From positions 1 to 37,598 of the forward strand of contig CAJUOE010000036.1 in assembly GCA_910587895.1 (NCBI GenBank): a stretch of 37,598 bases of DNA. Direction: 5' to 3'. The notes beneath the pieces were generated by a model. It worked only from the letters and a program-made list of their open reading frames with translations. It had not been told where the DNA came from and made no database searches. Every line of letters starts with the position of its first letter. Position 1 is the stretch's first letter. Shown piece by piece: positions 17,757-25,839 of this stretch. Both the position numbers and the translations under genes were made by a program. This DNA is from an uncultured Lachnospiraceae bacterium. GTDB lineage: Bacteria; Bacillota; Clostridia; Lachnospirales; Lachnospiraceae.

Positions 17757-17788
17757 AAAAGACGTCAGGAAAATGGACGTCTTTTTTT
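17757..17788 (+). terminator. Rho-independent terminator before spoIIA
   Basis: AAAAGACGTC pairs with GACGTCTTTT around a short loop, followed by a run of seven T residues (17782-17788). It lies 45 bases after the TPR gene and closes that unit. Confidence 0.85.
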
Positions 17789-17794
17789 ATAATC
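17767..17794 (+). promoter_or_regulatory. Candidate spoIIA promoter overlapping the terminator
   Basis: AGGAAAAT (17767-17774) fits the -35 element of sigma-H promoters. It is followed after a normal spacing by TATAATC, where sigma-H would prefer GAAT in place of TAAT. The same TATAAT (17788-17793) would suit sigma-A but lacks a matching -35. spoIIA is sigma-H driven in Bacillus, so a sigma-H-like promoter here is plausible but not secure. Confidence 0.3.
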
Positions 17795-17825
17795 ATTTCA
17801 TTATATTTCGAAAGGAAGGAAACAT

Positions 17826-18131
17826 ATGGAGCACAAATACAAGAAAGAGTATGGATGCCTGATTTTGAGAATGCCTGCGGAGCTGGATCACCATGCGGCG
17901 GAATTTCTGAAGGAAGAGGCGGATGGGCTGATTATGAAATATCCGGTGCGCAGCCTGGTATTTGACTTTTCGGATACCAGGTTTATGGACAGCTCCGGAA
18001 TCGGAGTCGTGATTGGAAGGTGTAAAAACGTACGCTTTTCCGGAGGCTATGTAAAGGCGGTGCATCTCAACCAGCAGATACGGCGGATTTTTCAGTTATC
18101 CGGTTTAAGGAAAATCATGGAAGTGGAGTAG
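17826..18131 (+). CDS. spoIIAA: Anti-sigma-F factor antagonist SpoIIAA
   Basis: This 101-residue STAS-domain protein contains the motif FMDSSGIGVVIGRCK. The first Ser of DSSG (residue 56) matches the serine that SpoIIAB phosphorylates. When unphosphorylated it binds SpoIIAB in the forespore and frees sigma-F. AAGGAAGGAAACAT precedes the ATG. It is the first gene of a spoIIAA-spoIIAB-sigF operon in the canonical order, and its length is close to the family norm. Confidence 0.93.
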   Translation: MEHKYKKEYGCLILRMPAELDHHAAEFLKEEADGLIMKYPVRSLVFDFSDTRFMDSSGIGVVIGRCKNVRFSGGYVKAVHLNQQIRRIFQLSGLRKIMEVE

Positions 18132-18148
18132 GCAAAAAGGAGGAACCT

Positions 18149-18580
18149 ATGGAAGGATTGAAAAACGAGATGAAGATGGAGTTTTCTGCGTCATCTTCCA
18201 ATGAAGGATTTGCGAGGGTCGCAGTGGGGGCTTTTGTGGCGGAACTGAATCCGACGGTGGACGAGCTTGCGGATATCAAGACTGCGGTCAGCGAGGCGGT
18301 GACAAACTGTATTATCCACGGCTATGAGCAGAAAGGGGGCAGCATCTGGATCCATTGCAGCACCGAAGGAAAGCAGATTGAAATCTCTGTCATGGATGTG
18401 GGAAAGGGAATTTCAGATATTGCCAGGGCAAGGGCGCCGATGTTTACCACCAAGCCGGAGCTGGAACGTTCCGGGATGGGATTTGCATTTATGGAGGCAT
18501 TTATGGATGCGGTGGAAGTAGTCTCCGAGCCGCGTAAGGGAACCTGCGTCACCATGCGAAAGACTTTAGGGGAAGGGTGA
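18149..18580 (+). CDS. spoIIAB: Anti-sigma-F factor and kinase SpoIIAB
   Basis: This 143-residue GHKL-type ATPase has the N box (SEAVTNCIIHGY, Glu49 and Asn53), the G1 box (MDVGKGI, Asp83) and a G2 box (GMGFAFM at 109-115). SpoIIAB holds sigma-F inactive in the predivisional cell and mother cell and phosphorylates SpoIIAA. AGGAGG sits just before the ATG. Its stop overlaps the GTG start of sigF (GTGA), indicating coupled translation of the anti-sigma factor and its target. Confidence 0.93.
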   Translation: MEGLKNEMKMEFSASSSNEGFARVAVGAFVAELNPTVDELADIKTAVSEAVTNCIIHGYEQKGGSIWIHCSTEGKQIEISVMDVGKGISDIARARAPMFTTKPELERSGMGFAFMEAFMDAVEVVSEPRKGTCVTMRKTLGEG

Positions 18581-19344
18581 GAAACTTGGAAGAGCCGAGG
18601 ATAGTGGAGACAGAAGAGGAAAGGGAACGCTTACATAGGCAGCTTTTAAAACGTTCACAGGCGGGCGACCGCCTGGCGCGGGACGCCATGGTGCAGAGCA
18701 ATATGGGACTGGTATGGAGCATTGTGCGGAGATTCCATAACCGGGGCTATGATCCGGAGGATTTGTTCCAGATTGGGAGCATCGGGCTGATGAAAGCCAT
18801 AGATAAATTTGACGACTCTTTTTCTGTGAAGTTTTCGACTTATGCTGTGCCCAAAATTACCGGGGAGATCCGGCGTTTTCTGCGTGACGACGGCATGATT
18901 AAGGTGAGCCGCAGCTTAAAAGAGAGCGGGGCGAGGATGCAGCAGGCGCGGGAGAAATTGCAGGCGGATTATGGAAGGGAGCCAACGCTTCAGGAGCTGT
19001 CGGAAGTGACGGGTATGCCGCGGGAAGAAATTGTCATGGCGCTTGAGGCAAATGGGGAGGTAGAGTCCATATATAAGAATATGACGTCTTCCGAGGGCAA
19101 GGAGATTTGCCTGGCAGAACGCCTTCCACAGGAGAAGGACAGCCATGAAATGCTGTTGAACCATATGGTATTGGAACAGCTATTGGAGGAGCTTTCAGAA
19201 GAGGAGCGCCGCCTGATTGAACTTCGGTACTTTAAGGAACAGACGCAGAGCAAAATTGCGGACGAGATGGGCATCAGCCAGGTTCAGGTAAGCAGGATGG
19301 AGAAAAAGATCCTCCTGAAAATGAGGGAAAAATTAAACAGATGA
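18577..19344 (+). CDS. sigF: RNA polymerase sigma-F factor (SpoIIAC)
   Basis: This 255-residue sigma-70-family factor shows region 2 (about residues 44-108, from GLVWSIVRRFHNRGYDPEDL to PKITGEIRRFLRDDG). It also has region 3 (LSEVTGMPREEIVMALE) and region 4 with its helix-turn-helix (SKIADEMGISQVQVSRMEKK) near the C-terminus. Sigma-F directs the first forespore-specific genes. GTG 18577 overlaps the spoIIAB stop. The order AA-AB-sigF leaves little doubt that this is sigma-F and not sigma-G or sigma-B. No clear terminator is visible in the 76 bases before the convergent AraC gene. Confidence 0.93.
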   Translation: MRNLEEPRIVETEEERERLHRQLLKRSQAGDRLARDAMVQSNMGLVWSIVRRFHNRGYDPEDLFQIGSIGLMKAIDKFDDSFSVKFSTYAVPKITGEIRRFLRDDGMIKVSRSLKESGARMQQAREKLQADYGREPTLQELSEVTGMPREEIVMALEANGEVESIYKNMTSSEGKEICLAERLPQEKDSHEMLLNHMVLEQLLEELSEEERRLIELRYFKEQTQSKIADEMGISQVQVSRMEKKILLKMREKLNR

Positions 19345-19420
19345 TGGCTGTTATGGGCGCGGAGGCGATGGAAACAGCAGGAGGAAAGAGACCGTGAGAG
19401 GAAACCGGGAATAGAGGAAT

Positions 19421-20527
19421 TCAGGAATAGAGGTTGCGGAATTCGCCCGGCGTCATCTGGTAGGTTTCCTTGAACACGCGGTAAAAGTTGCTCAGATCCG
19501 TGTATCCTATCCGGTATACGATTTCTTCCACGCTCAGACCGGAATTAATCAGCAGGTAAGCGGCCTCCTTCAGGCGCAGCTTTTGCACCAGTGCGGAAAA
19601 CGTATAGCCGGTACGAGATTTGATGTAGCGGCTCAGATATCCTATGCTCAATCCAAAGTGTTCGGCTGTCTTAGCGAGGGTAACTTCCGCTTTATGTTCT
19701 GTAATATATTTGAAAATGTTGGAGGTCGCCTTTTGGCTGCCGGAGCCGGATAGTTTCTGTACATCATCAATATGGTTGCGGATAAGCTGTGCAAACAGCA
19801 GCAGGATATAGCTGTTGATGATGAGCAGGCTGTGGTTGCGGTTTATCTGTGATTCGTAGTATAGCTGCAGGGCGAGGTGATGGATCTCGCGGTTGTGCGG
19901 ACAGTGGAACAGCAGAATGGAGGAGAAATCCTTCTCGTACATCATCTGCCAGAAATAGTCGGATAGTTCGTTGCTTTCCATAAGAAGCGGAAGGAACATC
20001 TTCTCAAAGGAAGAACTGCGCATGATGATGTTGAGCACGAGGTCTTCGTCATGTGGGGCGAAGAAGCTCTGGACGGTATTCGGACCGACGACAACCAGGC
20101 TTCCGGCGGGAAGCTCGTAGGTCTTATGGTTTAAGTTGAACAGGCTGTTCCCCCGGACGACGTACGTCAGCTTGACGAATTCCAGCGCGTGGTCAAATAC
20201 CGGCAGGTAGCGCAGGTGCTTGAAAGACATGCACTCTGAATTCGCCACGGGTGGATAGACCATCTCAAAGGCGCCCGGGGTTTCGTGGGGAACAAGTGTC
20301 TGTGGAGAGAAGAATTGGCTCTCATAAAAATAAGTCGATATATCGGAAATAGGCTCTGTGGGAATCTCCACAGGGCTTTTCATGATTTTCTGGTATTCTT
20401 TTACAAAATGATTCCAATCGCGCACGGGAGGAATATGGTCGTAAGGGTTTGCCAGGTAAAGCTTGCGGTAGGCAATTTCTGCCGGTTCAAATTCATCCAG
20501 CAGCGCAAGGATTTTCTTATCGTTCAT
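19421..20527 (-). CDS. AraC-family transcriptional regulator
   Basis: This 368-residue regulator has a C-terminal AraC DNA-binding domain (about residues 270-366) with two helix-turn-helix units: KTAEHFGLSIGYLSRYIKSR, then VEEIVYRIGYTDLSNFYRVF followed by TYQMTPGEFR. The N-terminal part includes a cupin-like ligand-binding region (VRGNSLFNLNHKTYELPAGS). AGGAGGGTCCAC precedes the ATG on the minus strand. It is divergent from the alpha-L-rhamnosidase gene with about 200 bases between them, so it probably controls that gene in response to a rhamnose-containing sugar. The inducer is inferred, not shown. Confidence 0.9.
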   Translation of the reverse strand: MNDKKILALLDEFEPAEIAYRKLYLANPYDHIPPVRDWNHFVKEYQKIMKSPVEIPTEPISDISTYFYESQFFSPQTLVPHETPGAFEMVYPPVANSECMSFKHLRYLPVFDHALEFVKLTYVVRGNSLFNLNHKTYELPAGSLVVVGPNTVQSFFAPHDEDLVLNIIMRSSSFEKMFLPLLMESNELSDYFWQMMYEKDFSSILLFHCPHNREIHHLALQLYYESQINRNHSLLIINSYILLLFAQLIRNHIDDVQKLSGSGSQKATSNIFKYITEHKAEVTLAKTAEHFGLSIGYLSRYIKSRTGYTFSALVQKLRLKEAAYLLINSGLSVEEIVYRIGYTDLSNFYRVFKETYQMTPGEFRNLYS

Positions 20528-20598
20528 GTGGACCCTCCTGTATTTTTTCTTATAGGAAAGACTTTGTCTATGGGTTTTCTGGCCTTGGATTTGGTGGG

Positions 20599-20611
20599 AA
20601 CTAAATTAGTT
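20599..20611. promoter_or_regulatory. Palindromic candidate operator between araC-type and rhamnosidase genes
   Basis: AACTAA-A-TTAGTT is a perfect inverted repeat with 6-base arms in the divergent intergenic region. A second short inverted repeat, AAGCA-AG-TGCTT, lies at 20641-20652. Either could be a regulator-binding site; AraC proteins more often use direct repeats, so this is uncertain. Confidence 0.3.
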
Positions 20612-20659
20612 ATTATTATTTTAGGATAAAAGGTCATATAAAGCAAGTGCTTTTCCACA

Positions 20660-20690
20660 GTGACAGAAATGGGGGGGTATAAATTATAAT
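20660..20690 (+). promoter_or_regulatory. Candidate promoter of the alpha-L-rhamnosidase gene
   Basis: A perfect TATAAT (20685-20690) lies 38 bases before the ATG. The best -35 is GTGACA (20660-20665) at an unusually long 19-base spacing, preceded by a run of seven G residues in the spacer. Such a weak core would fit a promoter that needs the neighbouring AraC protein. Confidence 0.4.
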
Positions 20691-20728
20691 AATTATATCT
20701 GTATAAAAATAAAGGAAGGGTGAGGAGC

Positions 20729-23700
20729 ATGAGAAAAACAGCAAGGCTATTGGGTGTGGTTCTTGCCGGCTGCGTAGCGTTTACCTCGTTTCCGGTCTCG
20801 TCTGTGCGGGCGGCGGAAACTGTTGCGCAGAGCGTGGCGGGCGAGACGAAGGTGACAGGGCTTACGACGAATTACCAGACGAATCCGCTGGGAATTGAGA
20901 CGTCAAATATCCGTTTTGGATGGCAGATGGATGCGAAGGTAATCGGCGCAAGGCAGACGGCGTATCAGGTTCGCGTCTATGGGGAGGATCAATCCCTCGC
21001 CTGGGACAGCGGCAAGGTGGAAAGCAGCCAGTCTACCGGAATTGCCTGTGAAGGAACAATTGCGGAGAGAACGGCTTACCGTTGGGAAGTTACGGTCTGG
21101 GACCAGGAAGGAAGAACGTATCAGGCAGGAGCTTCTTTCGAGACCGGGGTCAGCAATGTTCAGGAGTGGAAGGATGCTGAGTTCATCCGTTTGAACAAAA
21201 GCCGCCTGGCGCCGATATTTCGCACGGAACAGAGAATGACGCGCACGGATGTCCACAAGGCGAGGCTTTACATTACGGCTCTGGGCGTATATGAGGCGTA
21301 TGTCAATGGGAACCGGGCAGGAGAATGGGATGCGGACGGAAAATTGATTTACCATCACATGAACCCCGGATATGGAAACCGGGATATAAGCCTGGGCTAC
21401 CAGACGTATGACGTCACAAAGTTCCTGACGGGGGCACAAACGGCAGCGGTGGCGATAAAGGCCGGTACCGGATGGTACAACGGCATGGGCAACACAGACG
21501 TCAGCAGCTCGGCGGTGAAGGCGCTTTTGATGATTGATTATGCGGATGGCAGCACGCAGGCTATCCAGACAAACACGACGGACTGGAAGGGAACGCTTGC
21601 CGGAGGGATTACGGCAAATGGCGTTTACTATGGCGAGGATTACAATGCAATTTTTGCGAAGGAACTCGGCGATTATACGAAACCAGGGTATGATGACAGT
21701 AAATGGGTGAACGCGCAGGGCGGCGGGCAGGAAGGAAACAGCAGCCCCTGCATTGTCAATGAATTTGCGCGGCAGACAGCATCTTATGCGCGCCTTATCG
21801 TGAAGGCATCGGGACCTGCGGATAATAATAACGAGAACCTTCTCCAGATCATGGAGCTGGAGCTTCTGGATGCGGATGGGAACAATATTGTAAGGGGCCT
21901 TGAGGCACAGATGCCGGAATCGTGGTCGCCCAACGGACAGTGGAGCACGGCGCATTTAACGGACGGCGACCTGGGGCTGGACAGCGACAAGGGGTGTACT
22001 TCCGGGGTGAAAGGGACAGGGCAGGCAACCTGCACGTTTGCAAGCCCCATCCAGATTACCTTCAATCTTGGCGGCGAGAAATCGTTTGAGACAATGAAGC
22101 TGTATCCAAGGACAAATGTGACGTCTGTTTCTGGAAATGAGTGCGCCAACTATCCCAAGGTATACACGCTCCAGGTTTCGCAGGATGGGACGAACTGGAC
22201 GGACGTGGATTTGAACGGGGATGCAGCGGGCGTGGACTATACGGTAGAGAGCCTGCGCAATACGGAGAAATATCCGGAGGTCCAGGCGGCGCATTACGAT
22301 ACGGAATTTGGCAGGGAAGTTACGGCAAAGAATGTAAAAATCAGCGTGTCCGAGGTTGGACCGGCTGTAACGGATGATAAGGAAAACCGTCTCCAGATTA
22401 TGGAGCTGGAGTTATGGGATGGCGTGAAAAACGTGGCAAAAAATGTGACGCCTGAGATCAATAAGAATTTTGAGGCGGCTCCCCAGTGGCAGGCGGCAAA
22501 TCTTACGGACGGAGATTACGGTGAAACTTCAGACAAAGGATATACGTCTGAGATTTTAGATATGCAGAAACCGGTAGTCAGCCTGCAGGAGCCGATTACG
22601 TTTGAATTTCATTTTGGCGAGGCGGTAACGTTTTCCAGCCTGCGCATATTCCCGCGTAGCAGCAAGGATTCCATCCTGGGAGGCATCTATGCCAATTATC
22701 CCAGAAAATATACGGTATCTGTTTCGGAGAACGGAACGGACTGGACCGAGCTTGTGACGGAAGATAAGGGTATGGTAAGGAAACAGGAAGAACTTCAGAA
22801 TATGCGGATGTCCACGGCTGATTTTGCGGGCGTCATCCGGGCACAGAACGGGCTTCCGGGAAGGATGACCGGAGCGTTTGACCAAAGTTCGGTATCTGCT
22901 TATATTTACAGTGGAACAAAGGCGCAGTCCCAGTATGAAGCCGGAGAGGTCAATATACTGGAGGAATATACGGGCGCTGATTTTGCAGGCGGGATCACGC
23001 TGCAAAAGGGGCAGACGATGGTGGTAAATATGGGACAGAACCTGACAGCCGTGCCGAATATCCGTTTTTCAGCACCTTGCGGCAGCCGCGCCGTCCTGCG
23101 GTTTGCAGAGATGTTAAACGATGGCAGCAAGGCAGGAAAGGGTGCGACGGAGGCGGATGGGCCGAAAGGCTCGATTTACCAGAAGAGCCTGCGCGGTGCG
23201 CGTTCCCAGGCGACATACGTATTTTCCGGGGACGGCGTGGAGGAGTACCAGCCTTCGATGTCCTTCTTCGGCTATCAGTATGTGGAGCTTACGGCGAGTG
23301 AGGACATGGTAATTTATGGGCTGACGTCGAAGGGGATTTCTTCGGTATCGAAACAGCTTGGAAATATCAGTACCAATAATGAGCATGTGAACAAGTTGTT
23401 TAACAACGTGTTATATGGACAGCTCAGTAACTACTATACGGCTCCCACGGACTGCAACCAGAGGGATGAGCGCCTGTCATGGACCGGGGATACGCAGGCA
23501 TTTGCGCAGACGGCAGTGTACAACTTTGATTCCTATGCATTTTTGCAGGATATGCAGGAAATTTTCGACGAGAATACGAAGAAGAATGGTTATGTTGCCT
23601 CGGTAACGGACTGCATTAACACAAATGAATTTTTCGGTAATTGGGCGGCTGGATGGAGCGACGTGCTGATTATCGTGCCGTGGACGTTATATTTGCAGAC

Positions 23701-25591
23701 GGGAGACCGCAGTTTTCTGGAAGGCAACTGGGAATATTTTGAACAGTATATGACGTTCTTAAAAGATCGTGAGCGTGGAGAGCACCAGAGCTGGATTCCA
23801 AACAACAGCAGGAACTATGGCGACTGGCTGTCGTTCCAGGGCACGAGCATTGAGGTCATGTTCGATTACTATTATGGCTATATGAATGAAATGATGGCGC
23901 AGATTGCCGGAATCCTGGGCAAGGAAGACAGGCAGCAGGCGTATCAGAAGAAGTTTGAGGATATCAGGGCGAAATTCCTTGCCACCCATGTGACGTTTGC
24001 GGACGGCAACCTCATCATCAAGTCGGGCGAGGGAAATAAGGGAAATCAGTTTATGTACAGCGCCGGTAAGGGCGGCGTCTGGGAGAATAATTCGCAGACT
24101 TCCCTGATCTGGATGCTGAAACTGGGATTCTATGACAATGATGAGATGAGGGCGGCAGCGGAAAAGCTGCTGATTGAAAATATTAAAAATGAGCATCCTT
24201 TGGAGGGCAGCATCCGGGCGCAGTATGGAAAGAATACGCTGGCGGTAGGATTCCTGGGCTCTAACGTGATTGCCCCGGTGCTTTCGGACAATGGAAATGC
24301 ACAGGTTTCCTATGACCTGCTTTTGCAGGATCAGCAGCCTTCCTGGCTCTATGAGGTGAAGGCTGGCGCGACAACCGTATGGGAACGCTGGAATTCCTAC
24401 TCCCCGGGCATTGGATTTGGCGACAGCGAGATGAACTCCTTCAACCATTATGCGTATGGCTCGATTGTGGAATGGATGTACCGTTATATGGCGGGAATCT
24501 GTGCGGATGAGATAGATCCAGGATTCAAGCATATCATCTTGCAACCGACGCTGGATACCGGGACGAAATACAACGATGAGGAGAGGATTCATAAAGTGGA
24601 CGCCTCCTACGATTCCGTATATGGGAAGATTGAGTCCTGCTGGAACAGCCAGGATGGAGCGCTTGTCTCCTATCACGCAAGGATTCCGGCAAATACGACG
24701 GCAACCCTTTACCTTCCGGTGGAGGAAGCAAGCGGGCAGCAGATGCCGGCGGTTTCAGGGCTTACCTTTAAGGGAATGACAGAGCGCAACGGACTAAAAG
24801 CCGCGGAGTTCGAGCTGGAATCCGGCGGATATGAATTTACGGTCAGCGGCGGAAAGGTAACGCCTTCCCATGCGGCGGAATATGACGAAGTTCCGGCAAA
24901 TCCATCCGTTTCGTTATCCAACTGCCAGATTGGGGCGATTCCTGCGCAGTATTATGATGGAAAGGCAAAGACGCCGCAGGTGGTTGTAAAAGATGGAGAC
25001 AAGACGCTGGTGAGAGACACGGATTACACGGTTAGCTATCAGAATAATACGAACATCGGCAATGCAACCGTGACCCTGCAGGGGAAAGGCAGCTATACCG
25101 GAACTGCCAGCGCATCATTTACGATTACGGTCAAAAAGAAAGCGGTCTACACGGTCGGAAATTATAAATATGCCATCACAAATGCCAGAACGGACGGCAA
25201 AGGGACAGTCAGCCTTACCGGCATAAAGAACAGCTCTGTTCGCAAGAAACTGAAAAAAATTGTGGTGAATTCCAGCGTGAAAATCGGCGGAAAGAATTTT
25301 AAGGTGACCACGATTGGCAACAATGCCTTAAAGGATTGCAGCAAGGCAGCCAGCGCAGAGATAAAGGCAAATGTGACGAGTATCGGCAGCAAGGCATTTT
25401 ACAACTGCAAGAAGTTAAAGAAACTTACGATTAAGGGCACGAAACTGAAAAAGGTCGGGAAGAATGCATTGAAGAAGATTCATTCCAGGGCAGTGATCAA
25501 AGTTCCCAAATCAAAATTTAAAGATTATTCCAAACTTTTGAAAGGAAAGGGTCAGAAAAAGAGCGTAAAAATTTCCGACGCGAAAAAATAA
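20729..25591 (+). CDS. Secreted multidomain GH78 alpha-L-rhamnosidase
   Basis: This 1620-residue secreted enzyme starts with a signal peptide (MRKTARLLGVVLAGCVAF, cleavage after SVRA). An Fn3-like domain (about 45-140) and the rhamnosidase N domain (about 155-340) follow. Two tandem discoidin-like segments then occupy about 350-510 and 530-685. The GH78 barrel has the catalytic run TDCNQRDERLSWTGD (Asp908, general acid Glu914, Trp918, Asp921) and the general base Glu1219 in TTVWERWNSY, by analogy with Streptomyces SaRha78A. The tail has an Ig-like domain (about 1395-1470) and a basic, Lys-rich BspA-type leucine-rich region (about 1475-1620). It releases terminal rhamnose from plant or microbial glycans outside the cell. 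ATG 20729 follows AAGGAAGGG. It splits sigF from spoVA, suggesting insertion. Confidence 0.92.
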   Translation: MRKTARLLGVVLAGCVAFTSFPVSSVRAAETVAQSVAGETKVTGLTTNYQTNPLGIETSNIRFGWQMDAKVIGARQTAYQVRVYGEDQSLAWDSGKVESSQSTGIACEGTIAERTAYRWEVTVWDQEGRTYQAGASFETGVSNVQEWKDAEFIRLNKSRLAPIFRTEQRMTRTDVHKARLYITALGVYEAYVNGNRAGEWDADGKLIYHHMNPGYGNRDISLGYQTYDVTKFLTGAQTAAVAIKAGTGWYNGMGNTDVSSSAVKALLMIDYADGSTQAIQTNTTDWKGTLAGGITANGVYYGEDYNAIFAKELGDYTKPGYDDSKWVNAQGGGQEGNSSPCIVNEFARQTASYARLIVKASGPADNNNENLLQIMELELLDADGNNIVRGLEAQMPESWSPNGQWSTAHLTDGDLGLDSDKGCTSGVKGTGQATCTFASPIQITFNLGGEKSFETMKLYPRTNVTSVSGNECANYPKVYTLQVSQDGTNWTDVDLNGDAAGVDYTVESLRNTEKYPEVQAAHYDTEFGREVTAKNVKISVSEVGPAVTDDKENRLQIMELELWDGVKNVAKNVTPEINKNFEAAPQWQAANLTDGDYGETSDKGYTSEILDMQKPVVSLQEPITFEFHFGEAVTFSSLRIFPRSSKDSILGGIYANYPRKYTVSVSENGTDWTELVTEDKGMVRKQEELQNMRMSTADFAGVIRAQNGLPGRMTGAFDQSSVSAYIYSGTKAQSQYEAGEVNILEEYTGADFAGGITLQKGQTMVVNMGQNLTAVPNIRFSAPCGSRAVLRFAEMLNDGSKAGKGATEADGPKGSIYQKSLRGARSQATYVFSGDGVEEYQPSMSFFGYQYVELTASEDMVIYGLTSKGISSVSKQLGNISTNNEHVNKLFNNVLYGQLSNYYTAPTDCNQRDERLSWTGDTQAFAQTAVYNFDSYAFLQDMQEIFDENTKKNGYVASVTDCINTNEFFGNWAAGWSDVLIIVPWTLYLQTGDRSFLEGNWEYFEQYMTFLKDRERGEHQSWIPNNSRNYGDWLSFQGTSIEVMFDYYYGYMNEMMAQIAGILGKEDRQQAYQKKFEDIRAKFLATHVTFADGNLIIKSGEGNKGNQFMYSAGKGGVWENNSQTSLIWMLKLGFYDNDEMRAAAEKLLIENIKNEHPLEGSIRAQYGKNTLAVGFLGSNVIAPVLSDNGNAQVSYDLLLQDQQPSWLYEVKAGATTVWERWNSYSPGIGFGDSEMNSFNHYAYGSIVEWMYRYMAGICADEIDPGFKHIILQPTLDTGTKYNDEERIHKVDASYDSVYGKIESCWNSQDGALVSYHARIPANTTATLYLPVEEASGQQMPAVSGLTFKGMTERNGLKAAEFELESGGYEFTVSGGKVTPSHAAEYDEVPANPSVSLSNCQIGAIPAQYYDGKAKTPQVVVKDGDKTLVRDTDYTVSYQNNTNIGNATVTLQGKGSYTGTASASFTITVKKKAVYTVGNYKYAITNARTDGKGTVSLTGIKNSSVRKKLKKIVVNSSVKIGGKNFKVTTIGNNALKDCSKAASAEIKANVTSIGSKAFYNCKKLKKLTIKGTKLKKVGKNALKKIHSRAVIKVPKSKFKDYSKLLKGKGQKKSVKISDAKK

Positions 25592-25592
25592 A

Positions 25593-25622
25593 GAATAAAA
25601 AACTGGATATGATGACATACTA
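25593..25622 (+). promoter_or_regulatory. Sigma-G-type forespore promoter of the spoVA operon
   Basis: GAATA (25593-25597), an 18-base spacer and CATACTA (25616-25622) match every position of the Bacillus sigma-G consensus as I recall it (GHATR, 18 bases, CATnHTA). The site ends 30 bases before the first ATG of the spoVA operon. spoVA is a known sigma-G target. It begins directly after the rhamnosidase stop, so spoVA has its own forespore promoter despite the insertion. Confidence 0.75.
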
Positions 25623-25652
25623 CTTCCAAAGCTGGAAAAAGGAAGTGAGTAT

Positions 25653-25838
25653 ATGAGTCATAGTACCATTTACAGGATATGCCTTCTGGTAGTTGTGATA
25701 CTCACAATTATCGGAGGCATATTTTATTATGTGAATTATATGGAAAGCCAGGTGAAGGTGACGGAGGGAACGCTTGTGATGGAGGATCAGGGCGCAAATG
25801 CAATGCAGGATCGGGATGTGATGAGAATGGAGGCGTGA
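25653..25838 (+). CDS. Unrecognised 61-residue membrane protein, first gene of the spoVA operon
   Basis: The product has an N-terminal membrane span (about residues 7-27, ICLLVVVILTIIGGIFYYVN) and an acidic tail facing one side. AGGAAGTGAG lies just before the ATG, and spoVAA begins 1 base after its stop, so it is very likely translated with spoVAA. A sigma-G-type promoter directly upstream suggests forespore expression. A short inverted repeat (ACTTCC/GGAAGT) spans 25622-25645 in the leader. I do not recognise a family, and it has no counterpart in the Bacillus spoVA operon that I know of. Confidence 0.72.
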   Translation: MSHSTIYRICLLVVVILTIIGGIFYYVNYMESQVKVTEGTLVMEDQGANAMQDRDVMRMEA

Positions 25839-25839
25839 A

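Noticed and set aside
20903..21955. 350-residue minus-strand ORF inside the rhamnosidase gene
   Set aside because: It is composition-driven antisense of a well-supported secreted enzyme; its Arg- and Ile-rich sequence resembles no family.
23759..24676. 305-residue minus-strand ORF inside the rhamnosidase gene
   Set aside because: It lies opposite the conserved catalytic domain, has no recognisable domain and no ribosome binding site, and is a shadow of the coding strand.
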